DNA from: Acidobacteria bacterium Ga0077534
Lineage (GTDB): Bacteria > Acidobacteriota > Blastocatellia > Pyrinomonadales > Pyrinomonadaceae
Reading direction: 5' to 3'
DNA: 64,000 nucleotides
Assembly (NCBI GenBank): GCA_001464455.1
Contig: LNEI01000024.1
Location: 32,175 to 96,174 of the forward strand
Below are positions 44,599 through 54,159 of the stretch, one piece after another; positions within the stretch are counted from its first letter, which is position 1, and the number at the start of each line of letters is the position of its first letter. A model generated the notes under the pieces. The model searched no databases. It was not told the DNA's origin and worked only from the letters and a program-made list of their open reading frames with translations. The position numbers and the translations under genes were made by a program.

Positions 44599-46770
44599 TT
44601 ACCCAACCAGCTTCAGCCCGAAATAAATGAAATATCCTACGACGGCCAATGCTCCAATGACGATTATCGCCGCGTAGCTGCGGACAAAGCCGACTTGAGC
44701 ACTGCGGACAACATTGCCTAGCTCCATTACGAAACCACCGACCCCATTGACAATGCCGTCAATAAAGCCGACATCGAAACCCTTCCACAGGCGTTCGCGG
44801 GATAGTCGCGTGATCGGGTCGACGATATAGCCGTTGTAAAGTTCATCGAGCTTCCATTTTTGCTCGAGTATCTTCGGCATTTTCCGAAGTGGATTGTTCC
44901 TAAACGCAAACCAACCGATCGCCATACCGATGATTGCCATCACCACCGAAAGGCCAGCGAGCAGTCTTTCTTTCTGGACCACTTCAGGCAGGTGAGCTTT
45001 TGCATTCTCACGAGCAGCGATCGCCGTTTCCATCTTGGTTTCCGCGACCACTGGTTCTAGTACGTGTTCGAAAGCATTGGCGTCCTTTACACCGACGAGC
45101 GAACTCATTGCGTACGGTACGCCAATGAGGCCGCCAACGGTAGAAAGAATCGCAAGAACGATCAGCGGTACTGTCATTACCCAGGGAGATTCGTGAGGCT
45201 TGAAATCGTGCGGGATGTGATGATGTTCTTCTTCGTCATCGTCGTGGCCGTGATCGCCATCGCCATCTGTCCCATTTCCCACTACCTCAGCGCGCGCATC
45301 ATGGTGGGTGTCGTGGTGCTCTCCATCGATCTGATGGTGAAACCGCTCCTCGCCCCAGAATGTCATGACCATCATTCGGGTCATGTAAACAGCTGTTAGT
45401 ACTGCGGTGAAGACCGCGACGCCCCACAGAATTTCTTCACCCGGAAAAGCTCCGGATGGAAAATATTTGTCCGCGGCGAATGTCTTATATAGGATCTCGT
45501 CCTTTGAGAAAAAGCCCGCCCATATCGGAATACCGCAGATCGCCAGCCAGCCCATCGCCATCGTGATGAACGTGATCGGCATGTGCTTTTTCAGGTTGCC
45601 CATTCTCCGCATGTCCTGCTCGTGGTGCATACCGTGTATGACCGAGCCTGAGCCTAGGAACAGCAGAGCTTTGAAAAACGCGTGCGTCATCACATGAAAG
45701 ATCGCGACAGTAAATGCTCCGACGCCTGCGGCGAGGAACATGAAGCCTAGCTGCGAAACGGTCGAGTATGCGAGAACTTTCTTGATATCGTTTTGGGCGA
45801 TCGCGATCGAGGCGGCGAAGATCGCCGTCGCAGCTCCGATAACTGCAATGATCCACATCGCGGTCGGCGAAAGCTGATAAATAACATTCGAACGAACAAC
45901 GAGATAAACGCCCGCCGTCACCATCGTCGCGGCGTGGATAAGAGCGGAAACCGGCGTCGGCCCGGCCATTGCGTCAGGAAGCCATGTGAGAAGCGGGATC
46001 TGTGCCGACTTACCCGTAGCACCGACGAAAAGGAGCACGCCTGCCGAGGTCAGGCCACCGGCGATTATCGCTCCCCACGTAAAAGGCTCGGCCGACATGT
46101 TCGCTAGGACAAAGCTGAAAACGCTTTGTACCTGAGCTCCGTCGACCGTCTTGTCGAAAAACGAGATCGACCCGGTAAGCGTAAAGATCAAAAACATCCC
46201 GACCAGAACGCCCCAGTCGCCAATTCGGTTCATCACGAAGGCTTTCTTTGCGGCCTTCCGAGCTTCGTCCTTTTTGATGTAGTAGCCGATCAGCAAATAT
46301 GAGCAAAGCCCCACGCCTTCCCAGCCGACAAACATCAGCAAATAATTGTCCGCCAGCACAAGCGTGAGCATCGCGAACATGAAGAGGTTAAGATACGCAA
46401 AAAAGCGATAAAAACCCTTATCGCCGTGCATATATCCCGTCGCGAAGATGTGTATCAGGAGCCCGACGAACGTGATAAAACACGCGTAAATACCGCTCAA
46501 ACGGTCCATTCCGAGTGCAAAATCCGCACGGAAATTGCCGACCTGTATCCAAGTCCAAATGTGGTCGAGGATCGGTTTGTCGATGAACAAGGCTCCGCCG
46601 CCCGCAACAAACGCGAGATAAAAAGCGACGATCGTCGACACGAGGATCGAACCGCAAGCGACAAGTCCGCTAAACGCCTCGTTCTTCAGCCGTCCGCCGA
46701 TCAGCCAATTGATAACGGCACCGATCAGCGGGGCGAAAATAATTATGCTTAAGAGGTTGTTCTCTATCAT
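44599..46770 (-). CDS. nuoL: NADH-quinone oxidoreductase subunit L with His/Asp-rich insert
   Basis: The 723-residue largest antiporter-like subunit has WEGVGLCSYLLIGYY, QIPLLTWLPDAMAGPTPVSALIHAATMVTAGVY and the long C-terminal lateral helix region. About 50 residues near 475-530 form a soluble insert very rich in His, Asp and Glu (HHDTHHDAR..., then GDGDHGHDDDEEEHHH), which could bind metal. It overlaps the GNAT gene by 4 bp at its start. Confidence 0.96.
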   Translation of the reverse strand: MIENNLLSIIIFAPLIGAVINWLIGGRLKNEAFSGLVACGSILVSTIVAFYLAFVAGGGALFIDKPILDHIWTWIQVGNFRADFALGMDRLSGIYACFITFVGLLIHIFATGYMHGDKGFYRFFAYLNLFMFAMLTLVLADNYLLMFVGWEGVGLCSYLLIGYYIKKDEARKAAKKAFVMNRIGDWGVLVGMFLIFTLTGSISFFDKTVDGAQVQSVFSFVLANMSAEPFTWGAIIAGGLTSAGVLLFVGATGKSAQIPLLTWLPDAMAGPTPVSALIHAATMVTAGVYLVVRSNVIYQLSPTAMWIIAVIGAATAIFAASIAIAQNDIKKVLAYSTVSQLGFMFLAAGVGAFTVAIFHVMTHAFFKALLFLGSGSVIHGMHHEQDMRRMGNLKKHMPITFITMAMGWLAICGIPIWAGFFSKDEILYKTFAADKYFPSGAFPGEEILWGVAVFTAVLTAVYMTRMMVMTFWGEERFHHQIDGEHHDTHHDARAEVVGNGTDGDGDHGHDDDEEEHHHIPHDFKPHESPWVMTVPLIVLAILSTVGGLIGVPYAMSSLVGVKDANAFEHVLEPVVAETKMETAIAARENAKAHLPEVVQKERLLAGLSVVMAIIGMAIGWFAFRNNPLRKMPKILEQKWKLDELYNGYIVDPITRLSRERLWKGFDVGFIDGIVNGVGGFVMELGNVVRSAQVGFVRSYAAIIVIGALAVVGYFIYFGLKLVG

Positions 46771-47240
46771 TTTACGTTCAGCGTCATTTCCGACATCGTG
46801 TGGCGGAAGCCCGCCTTCTCGAATAGGCTACTTGCCGTCTGATTTTTCGCCGCGACCGTGAGCAGAAGTTTGTTGGCCCCAAGTTCGACCGCGGATCGAA
46901 AAGCTGCTTCGATCAAGTCCTTGCCTATACCTTTGGCACGCACCGTTTCTTCAACAAAAATATCGTGCAACCAGGCGCCATGCTCTAGAAGTTCGGCGTA
47001 ATTTCTATCGTCCTTTTCGACATAAGCGAATCCAACGATCTCGCTACCGAGCTCTGCGACGATAACGGCCGCTTCGGAAGACGAAAAGCGGCTGCGATAA
47101 AAGCCTTCCGCCCCTTCTACCGTGGCGAATGCCGAGAACCGTTCCGGATCATAATCGACATGCTGCTCAAATAACCTGATCGCATACTTCGCGATCACTT
47201 TCTCGTCGCCGTCCCTCGCGTTTCTGATCACGGCGGACAT
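46767..47240 (-). CDS. GNAT-family N-acetyltransferase within the nuo operon
   Basis: A 157-residue GNAT protein with the acetyl-CoA loop VEETVRAKGIGKDLIEAA (about 104-121) and LLTVAAKNQTASSLFEKAGF (about 128-147). The substrate is unknown. It sits between nuoK and nuoL, overlapping nuoL by 4 bp and 4 bp from nuoK, so it is co-translated with membrane-arm subunits. It is not a usual complex I component. Confidence 0.88.
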   Translation of the reverse strand: MSAVIRNARDGDEKVIAKYAIRLFEQHVDYDPERFSAFATVEGAEGFYRSRFSSSEAAVIVAELGSEIVGFAYVEKDDRNYAELLEHGAWLHDIFVEETVRAKGIGKDLIEAAFRSAVELGANKLLLTVAAKNQTASSLFEKAGFRHTMSEMTLNVK

Positions 47241-47244
47241 ACAA

Positions 47245-47550
47245 CTAATTCCTCATCAAACTCGCATCATCCACATCGACCGACATACTGTTACGGAAGA
47301 AGGCGATGATGATACCGAGGCCTACGGCCGCTTCGCAGGCGGCGACGGCCATTACCATGAAAACGAAGAGTTGCCCCGTCGTATCGCCGTAGTAACGAGA
47401 GAATGCAACAAAAGTTAGATTGACCGCGTTAAGCATCAGCTCGATGCACATGAACATCCCGATGGCGTTGCGTTTGAACATGACGCCTACGCAGCCGATG
47501 GTAAAAAGTATTCCTGAAAGGGCCAGATAACTGGCCAGCGATGGTTCCAT
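47245..47550 (-). CDS. nuoK: NADH-quinone oxidoreductase subunit K
   Basis: The 101-residue membrane subunit has three helices with the conserved Glu residues ([20 protein letters not shown] and [17 protein letters not shown]). It is typical in length and follows nuoJ by 4 bp. Confidence 0.96.
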   Translation of the reverse strand: MEPSLASYLALSGILFTIGCVGVMFKRNAIGMFMCIELMLNAVNLTFVAFSRYYGDTTGQLFVFMVMAVAACEAAVGLGIIIAFFRNSMSVDVDDASLMRN

Positions 47551-47554
47551 ACCA

Positions 47555-48139
47555 TTAAAGGGCTATACCAAGCCCGTCCTTAGCTTCCTCTTCGTTTCTT
47601 AGTTCAAGTTCCTTTTCGACAACGAGTTCGAGCTGCGGAGCGTTCAACTTGCGAACGAGAATAACTCCGCCGATAACGGCCATTAGCAGCATGATCCCGA
47701 CGATCTCGACCGGGAGCAGGTACTCCGTGTACATCGCCCTGCCAATGCTCATAGTTTCGCCGGGACTGACCGTTTGATCAGCAGGCAGATTCGGTGCACG
47801 CATTACCGAATAGAAAATAAAGAATGTCTGAGCAAGCAGCAAAACTCCCAAACCGCCGCCAAGTGCGTATAGGTAGTGCAATCTCGAATGCGGCCGATCT
47901 TCGTCGAGGTTCAGCAGCATTATGACGAAAACGACCAGGACCATGATCGCACCGGCGTAGATCAGTATCTGCACCGCTGCAATAAAGGGGGCAGCTAGCG
48001 TCACGTAAATGCACGACAGAGCTACGAAAACGCCGACCAGCGAGATCGCGCTGTAGATCGGGTTACGATGGTAGACCATCGAGATCGCACACGCTATCGC
48101 GAGTCCGGCGAACAAGAAAAATAGGGCTGTACCAACCAT
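47555..48139 (-). CDS. nuoJ: NADH-quinone oxidoreductase subunit J
   Basis: The 194-residue membrane subunit has five helices, including [42 protein letters not shown], the pi-bulge helix region of ND6/NuoJ. It is 63 bp from nuoH. nuoI would normally lie in that spacer but is absent. Confidence 0.95.
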   Translation of the reverse strand: MVGTALFFLFAGLAIACAISMVYHRNPIYSAISLVGVFVALSCIYVTLAAPFIAAVQILIYAGAIMVLVVFVIMLLNLDEDRPHSRLHYLYALGGGLGVLLLAQTFFIFYSVMRAPNLPADQTVSPGETMSIGRAMYTEYLLPVEIVGIMLLMAVIGGVILVRKLNAPQLELVVEKELELRNEEEAKDGLGIAL

Positions 48140-48143
48140 AATA

Positions 48144-48208
48144 GTAACGAGTGACGGGTGACAAGTGACAGGATTTTCCTGTTACCCATTACCGCTTACC
48201 TGTCACCG
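48144..48208. repeat. Imperfect palindrome at the nuoH-nuoJ junction
   Basis: GTGACGGGTGACAAGTGACAGG on the left and a roughly complementary CCTGTTACCCATTACC / CTTACCTGTCACC on the right. It occupies the site where nuoI lies in standard operons, and its right arm covers the nuoH stop codon (TGA in CGGTGACAGG). No other copy was found in the window. Confidence 0.5.
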
Positions 48209-49327
48209 GTTTAACAAAAACACAACAACGATCGTCAGGATCACGTTTGCAATCGCGACGGGCAGCAAAAACTTCCAGCCGAAATTCATCAACTGGTCAA
48301 ACCGAAAACGGGGCAGCGTTCCGCGGATCCAAATGTAAAGGAACAGGAACGCACATATCTTGCCGATAAAAGCGACATGGCTCACGAGTGCATAGGGAAT
48401 CGAGCCAACTTCGAAAAGGTAACTCAAGCCGGGCACATACCAGCCGCCAAGGAACAATACCGTACACATTACTGAGACCGTGAACATGTTCACGTACTCG
48501 GCCATAAAAAACAGTGCAAATTTTAAGGCGGAGTACTCAGTGTGAAAACCCGCAACAAGTTCGGTTTCGGCTTCCGGCAGATCGAACGGCACGCGATTAG
48601 TCTCAGCAAATGCCGCGATCAGGAAGACGATAAATCCGATGAACTGGGGAATGATAAACCACTTAAATGGTGATTGTGTCTGCGCCTGAATAATGCCGTT
48701 CAGATCGAGCGTTCCGGCCAGCATGACCGCACCGATAACCGACGCTCCCATAGCAAGCTCGTATGAGATCATCTGAGCAGACGAGCGAAGGCCGCCCATT
48801 AGGGAATACTTGCTATTCGATGACCAACCCGCCAGCGCGATGCCGTACACTCCGACAGACGTAATACCAAGAACAAATAGAACGCCAACGTCGATCCTGG
48901 CGATCGTCAATGGCATGTTCTTAGCTTGTTCGGCTATCCAGACAACTGCATCGCCGAGATAAGCGATTCCCGAAACATATGGGACCAGCCAGCTTAGTGG
49001 ATCTGCGATCCTCGGCCCAAAAGGGTATACAACTATCGGCAGCAGAGCACAGGTCAGAGCGACCATCGGGGCGAGGAAATAAACAAATTTCGTCGATTTA
49101 TCAGGAACGAGATCTTCCTTGAAGATAAACTTCAGAAGATCGGCAAACGGCTGCAGAACGCCCCACGGGCCCACGCGGTTAGGGCCTATGCGCCCCTGTA
49201 TCCAGCCTAGAACCTTACGCTCTGCGAGTACCGTATAGGCGACGATCATCAACACGCCCTGAAAGGCGAGCAGGATACCGACGCTGATCACGATGAACGG
49301 AAATGCGGTTTTTAGAACCTGTTCCAT
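48203..49327 (-). CDS. nuoH: NADH-quinone oxidoreductase subunit H
   Basis: The 374-residue membrane subunit at the arm junction, with eight or nine helices. Signature stretches are ERKVLGWIQGRIGPNRVGPWGVLQPFADLLKFIFKED near the N-terminus and ETNRVPFDLPEAETELVAGFHTEYSALKFALFFMAEY in the middle, the quinone-channel loop. The last codons lie within the palindrome. The C-terminus is normal in length. Confidence 0.97.
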   Translation of the reverse strand: MEQVLKTAFPFIVISVGILLAFQGVLMIVAYTVLAERKVLGWIQGRIGPNRVGPWGVLQPFADLLKFIFKEDLVPDKSTKFVYFLAPMVALTCALLPIVVYPFGPRIADPLSWLVPYVSGIAYLGDAVVWIAEQAKNMPLTIARIDVGVLFVLGITSVGVYGIALAGWSSNSKYSLMGGLRSSAQMISYELAMGASVIGAVMLAGTLDLNGIIQAQTQSPFKWFIIPQFIGFIVFLIAAFAETNRVPFDLPEAETELVAGFHTEYSALKFALFFMAEYVNMFTVSVMCTVLFLGGWYVPGLSYLFEVGSIPYALVSHVAFIGKICAFLFLYIWIRGTLPRFRFDQLMNFGWKFLLPVAIANVILTIVVVFLLNR

Positions 49328-49336
49328 AAAAACTAA

Positions 49337-51601
49337 CTATTTCGCGGGAACCGAACGGTCAGCCGCACCGACCGCTGCCGCAGCGTTAGCACGCGGATTG
49401 CCCTCGAGATCGAACTGAGCCAGAGGCGATACGAGTAAATTATCCGGCTTCGGATTACCATGTGCCAGCAGGTGAAACTGAGCCGTCTTGCTAGTCATGG
49501 TCGTTAAACGGTGAAGCTTGTGACCTACTCGCGGTACGGCAGTGATCTTAGCTCCCGAATCGGGAAGCTCGGCAAGTAACTTCGACAGCTGCTCAACGTG
49601 AGCAGAAATGTCGGTCCCTTTCTTCAACGGATGTTCTGCCTTTGCCGGCGTTGATTCATCCTTCATCGCCGGATAACGAAGTCCGGCGTATGCCGGAACC
49701 TCGTCAGCTATCGCTCTAAATATCGCTGATGCAGAAAGTTCCACCGTTATCGGAGCACCCATCTCCTTTGCGATCAAACTAGTGATCATCCAGTCGGCTC
49801 TTGACTGATGGAGCGGATCAACCGCCTTTCTTACCCGTTGAACGTTCCCTGCGTTATTTGTAAAAGTTCCGTCAACCTCGGCGAAACTCGCAGCCGGCAA
49901 TACTACGTCGGCGTGATCGGTCGTTTCGGTCTGGAATAACTCCTGCACGACCACAAAATCTCTTCCGCTCAATATACTCGCGTCCTGAAGACTGCCGCCA
50001 ATGAGCAGTGCCTTTGATGCCTTGACGACTTCGTCGACCGATCTTCGTCCTTCGGTCACGTCCAACGCTCCTACCGAATTGTTGTATCGCGCGAGCGGGT
50101 GAAGCAGAATGCGTCGGCCCTCCGCTTCGAGGCTGACCGCATTCGCGGCGATCACTGCTTGCGCAGCGACCGACAACTCCGATCCAAGCATTAGAATCAC
50201 ATCGCCCTGCGAATCTAGGATGGTTTTTCTAAGCTCATCGATCGCGGCCGATTCGATACCCAGTTTCGCGGCAATATTATTATCTTGCGAGGGATCGACC
50301 GTCATCAAAGCAAACGCGTCGATGGTACCCGTATTGATATGGATAAATTGCGTTGCACGTCTCGAAAGGTTGATCGGCGTCTCGTTGACGCAGACGAACT
50401 TCGCACCACCGTTACGAACAGCCTGGCGGATCTGTTTGGCGGTAAACGACTGTTCTTCGTCAGGCTCGCCCCCGATCAGGACGATCGTTGAGGCATGGCG
50501 AATATCCTTATGCGAGCAAAGTGGGACGCTCAGGTTTTCAAACACCGCAGACATGTCGCTCGCGTCCGAAACGGCGAAATTTCCTGACCCTACAGCGTCT
50601 GTCGCAAACTTCTTGAGCGTGAAAACAGCTTCGTTCGTCAGTCGCGGACTCGCTACCACGCCGACGCTTTTCCCGTGTTTCTTAAACTTGTCGGCGACGA
50701 GTTTTAGTGCAGCATCCCAGGTTGCAGGGATGAGTTTTCCTCCCTTGGAATAGCGGATCATCGGTGTTTTTACGCGATCTGCGTGATCGATGAATTCGTG
50801 TGCGAACCGAGCTTTAACATCAAGAAATTCGCCATTCAAGCCGTTCACGTATCGATCGCGAGCGACGATACGGTGAACCCTTCCGGCCCGCGAGCCGATC
50901 GAGATCTGCATTCCGTCCGAGCCGTAAACATCCGTCGAAACGGTCTGTTCGAGTTCCCAGGGGCGCGTTTCGTGGCGATAAACTCCGTCGAGCAGGGTTC
51001 CGGTCGGGCAGACTTCGATACAATTGCCGCACTGTGAGCAGTTAAGCCAACCGCCATAAGTTCCGATAACGGTGTTCGCACCGCGGTTTCCGGCTTCGAT
51101 GGCGTCCTCGCCCATCCATTCGTCGCAAACGCGGGTGCAGCGTTTGCAGAGGATGCACCGCTGCGGGTCGTTGGCGACGATCGGCGAAAGATATTTTTCC
51201 GGCGCCCGATTCTTGTCCTCTGTAAACCTCTCTTCGACATCGCCCCAGTCGAAAATGACTTCCTGAAGTTCGCATTCGCCGCCGCGGTCGCAGACCGGGC
51301 AATCGAGCGGATGGTTTGTCAGCAAAAACTCGCCCATCGCCCGCTGAGCCTTTTCGACCTCTTCACTCTGCGTCGTGACGACCATTCCGTCAGTGCAGGT
51401 GATCGTGCATGAGGTTTGCAACTTGGGCATCTTTTCGATGCGCACCAGACACATGCGGCATGAGGCTTGGAGTTCGAGGTCTTTGTAATAGCAAAACGAC
51501 GGTATCCCGAAGCCCTTTTCGCGACAAACCTCGATCAGCCGAGCCCCTTTGTCGACTTCGAACTCCTGTTCGTTGATTGTTACTTTTATCTGTTCTGACA
51601 T
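49337..51601 (-). CDS. nuoG: NADH-quinone oxidoreductase subunit G
   Basis: The 754-residue iron-sulfur subunit. The N-terminal ferredoxin has the [2Fe-2S] cysteines (CYYKDLELQASCRMC). HPLDCPVCDRGGECELQ (N5/N4 region) and CILCKRCTRVCDE with CSQCGNCIEVCPTG follow. The rest is a molybdopterin-oxidoreductase-like domain (from about 230). It runs electrons to NuoI. It is 1 bp from the DUF1579 gene (TAATG). Confidence 0.96.
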   Translation of the reverse strand: MSEQIKVTINEQEFEVDKGARLIEVCREKGFGIPSFCYYKDLELQASCRMCLVRIEKMPKLQTSCTITCTDGMVVTTQSEEVEKAQRAMGEFLLTNHPLDCPVCDRGGECELQEVIFDWGDVEERFTEDKNRAPEKYLSPIVANDPQRCILCKRCTRVCDEWMGEDAIEAGNRGANTVIGTYGGWLNCSQCGNCIEVCPTGTLLDGVYRHETRPWELEQTVSTDVYGSDGMQISIGSRAGRVHRIVARDRYVNGLNGEFLDVKARFAHEFIDHADRVKTPMIRYSKGGKLIPATWDAALKLVADKFKKHGKSVGVVASPRLTNEAVFTLKKFATDAVGSGNFAVSDASDMSAVFENLSVPLCSHKDIRHASTIVLIGGEPDEEQSFTAKQIRQAVRNGGAKFVCVNETPINLSRRATQFIHINTGTIDAFALMTVDPSQDNNIAAKLGIESAAIDELRKTILDSQGDVILMLGSELSVAAQAVIAANAVSLEAEGRRILLHPLARYNNSVGALDVTEGRRSVDEVVKASKALLIGGSLQDASILSGRDFVVVQELFQTETTDHADVVLPAASFAEVDGTFTNNAGNVQRVRKAVDPLHQSRADWMITSLIAKEMGAPITVELSASAIFRAIADEVPAYAGLRYPAMKDESTPAKAEHPLKKGTDISAHVEQLSKLLAELPDSGAKITAVPRVGHKLHRLTTMTSKTAQFHLLAHGNPKPDNLLVSPLAQFDLEGNPRANAAAAVGAADRSVPAK

Positions 51602-52086
51602 TAATTCTTTCTCGAATATCGTGTCTCAGTCGCTTTAGCTTCCTCGCCGTCCGGCGTTACGTTAAACGCGGTAAAGACGATATTATCGTCGTCGATTATC
51701 GAAACCTCGGTTTTCCAGCCCCAACGCGGTGTTTCGGACCCTGTAAAATAGGTGCCGAATGCCGAGAATTTCTCACCTGCCTCACCCTCAGAGAACATGA
51801 TCGCGGACGACATATGAAAGCTGTCCACCCACGCTGACTGAAATTTTCCAGTTGCGAGGTCGAATCCCAGGATCGCAATGCCCTCAAAAGGTTTGCCCTG
51901 AATTCCCCCGCGGTACTCGTGCAGTATAAATCTGCCATCGAGGATCGAGGTCACTTTGCCCGACATCGGCGACTCATCCGCGACGACATCAGGTTCGAAC
52001 CATGTTTTGGTCGTGCCCGTCCACTCGCCCACAAGGCGAGCGAGCATACTGTGTGGTCCCGTGTCCTTCGAATCAGAGAACTTCAT
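51601..52086 (-). CDS. DUF1579 family protein within the nuo operon
   Basis: A 161-residue beta-rich protein with LVGEWTGTTKTWFEPD, DGRFILHEYRGGIQGKPFEGIAILGFD and RWGWKTEVSIIDDDNIVFTAFNVTPDG, which match DUF1579 (a lipocalin-like fold of unknown function). It lies between bTHX and nuoG. It shares a TAATG junction with nuoG, so it is co-translated with that subunit. Confidence 0.82.
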   Translation of the reverse strand: MKFSDSKDTGPHSMLARLVGEWTGTTKTWFEPDVVADESPMSGKVTSILDGRFILHEYRGGIQGKPFEGIAILGFDLATGKFQSAWVDSFHMSSAIMFSEGEAGEKFSAFGTYFTGSETPRWGWKTEVSIIDDDNIVFTAFNVTPDGEEAKATETRYSRKN

Positions 52087-52096
52087 TTAGGAAGAC

Positions 52097-52225
52097 CTAC
52101 TTACCTTTTTTCTTCGGCGACTCACTAGGCGCTACGTTAGCGGACTGCTTTTTCTTCGGACGCGTCTTACCGAAACTGCCTGCGAATATCTTGCCTCGTC
52201 GTGTTCGTTTATCCCCTTTTCCCAT
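52097..52225 (-). CDS. 30S ribosomal protein bTHX
   Basis: A 42-codon gene, easily missed. The product begins MGKGDKRTRRGKIFAGSFGK, then TRPKKK, the conserved bTHX sequence, with a Lys-rich tail. bTHX binds the head of the 30S subunit in Thermus and Bacteroidota-type ribosomes. GGAGG lies about 8 bases before the start. It is 10 bp from the DUF1579 gene. Finding it in the middle of a complex I operon is unusual. Confidence 0.87.
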   Translation of the reverse strand: MGKGDKRTRRGKIFAGSFGKTRPKKKQSANVAPSESPKKKGK

Positions 52226-52300
52226 TACATTACCTCCGTGACCTTTGCCCAACCGAATCTCCGGGCGGGCTGATCATATATCTTAGAATTTTCTGTTCGC

Positions 52301-52429
52301 TCAAATTTGCCCCGAAACAAGCTGATGGCCCATTTCTTCGACATCGACCGCGAGCTTGCGTCCGACGTTAAAGTACTTTGATCTCTCAATGCAAAAAAAC
52401 TTACCGCATCGAAATTTAATTCTCGACAT
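52301..52429 (-). CDS. Possible 42-residue ORF after nuoF
   Basis: A short frame starts inside the last codons of nuoF (MSRIKFRCGKFF) and continues as KYFNVGRKLAVDVEEMGHQ. It overlaps nuoF by 14 bp. Its composition is protein-like but I have no family match and no clear Shine-Dalgarno. It could be chance. Confidence 0.2.
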   Translation of the reverse strand: MSRIKFRCGKFFCIERSKYFNVGRKLAVDVEEMGHQLVSGQI

Positions 52430-53729
52430 TCGCGACGATGCCGTTTGAACCCGCTTTATTGACGAGCCATTTCTTAAAATCATCCGGGAACTGCTTGATC
52501 GCTGACTGTATCGGCCACGCCGCGGCATCGCCGAGCGGGCAGAACGACTTTCCTTCGATGTTATCGCAGATGTCGAGCATCAATTGAGCATCTGCCGGAC
52601 GGCCTTCGCCGATCGAGATGCGGTTAAATATTTTTACCAGCCAATCAGTGCCTTCGCGGCACGGCGTACACCAACCGCAGCTTTCGTGCTTGTAAAACTC
52701 GGTCAGGTTTTTGGTCGTCTCCATGATGTCGACGGTCTCGTCCATGACCATCATGCCGCCAGTGCCGAGCATCGAGCCCGCCGCAACCAGCCCTTCATAG
52801 TCGAGCGTTACATTCTGCCCGAGGATCTGGCTCGTGTTCATAATGTAAACACTTGAGCCGCCGGGAATTACGGCTTTTAGCTTGTTATTTCGAAGCATCC
52901 CGCCGCAGTCTTCCATGATGAACTTTTCCATATCGGCATAGCCCATTGGAAGTTCGTAAACGCCCGGTTTTTTAACATGGCCGCTAATAGACCAAAGCTT
53001 TGTGCCGCCAGATTTTTCTGTTCCCAGATCACGCCACGCGATGCCGCCCATTTCGATGATCTGCGGGATCGACGTTAAAGTCTCGACATTATTAACGATC
53101 GTTGGGCAAGCATACAAGCCTTCGATCGCAGGAAACGGCGGTTTCATTCGAGGATGCCCACGATATCCCTCAAGCGAGCTGAGAAGCGCGGTCTCTTCAC
53201 CGCATATATAAGCTCCGGCACCGGTATGCGTGTGCAGGTCGAAAGAAAAATTACTGCCGAGAATGTTGCTGCCGAGGATGCCGGCTTCGCGAGCTTCCTT
53301 GATCGCGACATCCATTATGTCCAGTAAGTATCGATATTCGCCGCGGCCATAGACATAGCCGGTATTCGAGCCGAGGGTGTAGCCCGCGATTATCATCCCC
53401 TCGATCAGGGCATGCGGGTCATACTCCATCAAATAGCGGTCCTTGAACGACCCCGGTTCGGATTCGTCAGCGTTGCAGACGATGTATTTCGGCTTCGCCG
53501 AATCCCGGGGCACGAATGACCATTTCATACCCGTCGGAAACCCCGCACCTCCGCGACCGCGAAGTGCAGAATCCTTAACTTCCTGAATGATCGCGTCTTG
53601 CGTCATTCCAAAAGCCTTTTCGAGCGACTTGTAACCGCCGTCTTTCTTATAGACTTCCAGCGTGTGGCCATCTTTGATGAACACTCGCCTCAACGAAAGC
53701 GGCTCGCAGCCTAGTGCTTTGATCTCCAT
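52416..53729 (-). CDS. nuoF: NADH-quinone oxidoreductase subunit F
   Basis: The 437-residue NADH/FMN subunit has GRGGAGFPTGMKWSFVP (NADH/FMN site, about 58-74), CNADESEPGSFKDR, YICGEETALLSSLEG and ESCGWCTPCREGTDWL with a later Cys in FCPLGDAAAWP, giving the N3 [4Fe-4S] cluster. The segment between nuoE and nuoF carries hicBA and an NTF2-like gene, unlike the usual direct E-F junction. Confidence 0.97.
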   Translation of the reverse strand: MEIKALGCEPLSLRRVFIKDGHTLEVYKKDGGYKSLEKAFGMTQDAIIQEVKDSALRGRGGAGFPTGMKWSFVPRDSAKPKYIVCNADESEPGSFKDRYLMEYDPHALIEGMIIAGYTLGSNTGYVYGRGEYRYLLDIMDVAIKEAREAGILGSNILGSNFSFDLHTHTGAGAYICGEETALLSSLEGYRGHPRMKPPFPAIEGLYACPTIVNNVETLTSIPQIIEMGGIAWRDLGTEKSGGTKLWSISGHVKKPGVYELPMGYADMEKFIMEDCGGMLRNNKLKAVIPGGSSVYIMNTSQILGQNVTLDYEGLVAAGSMLGTGGMMVMDETVDIMETTKNLTEFYKHESCGWCTPCREGTDWLVKIFNRISIGEGRPADAQLMLDICDNIEGKSFCPLGDAAAWPIQSAIKQFPDDFKKWLVNKAGSNGIVANVEN

Positions 53730-53762
53730 AAATGGAACGCGGACATCATCGTCCGCAACGTT

Positions 53763-54155
53763 TTACAATCCCAGATCTCTCGCAATTACCAGCGTATCCG
53801 TGTGCTGGTTAAACTTTACGATCTTGCCGTCACGAAGCTCCCATTCATGGGCAAAGGGAACTGACATCGACTTTCCTGTTTTCAAATATTTTCCCGAATA
53901 GGTCCCCGTCGAAATGACATTGCCATCGCCGCCATCAACGATCTTGTTGGGAATAGCCGAAAAACCTTCCCACTCGGTGCCGAGCCGCATGAAAACACCG
54001 GAGAGCACTCCGTTTGGCCCCTCGTAAGTACCGCTGTACATAAACCCTTCCGCTTCGGTCCACGAAATACTATCGTGAAAGGCACTCAGCACCGCCGGTA
54101 CATTACCAGTCGCAAACGCGTCGTACAATCCTTTGATGATCTCGCCGTCGGTCAT
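53763..54155 (-). CDS. NTF2/SnoaL-like domain protein
   Basis: The 130-residue product MTDGEIIKGLYDAFATGNVPAVLSAFHDSISWTEAEG... is a typical SnoaL-like cone fold (GTYEGPNGVLSGVF, GDGNVISTGTYSGKYLKTGKS). Members have diverse or unknown functions. It lies between hicA and nuoF, 33 bp before nuoF. Confidence 0.82.
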   Translation of the reverse strand: MTDGEIIKGLYDAFATGNVPAVLSAFHDSISWTEAEGFMYSGTYEGPNGVLSGVFMRLGTEWEGFSAIPNKIVDGGDGNVISTGTYSGKYLKTGKSMSVPFAHEWELRDGKIVKFNQHTDTLVIARDLGL

Positions 54156-54159
54156 ATCT

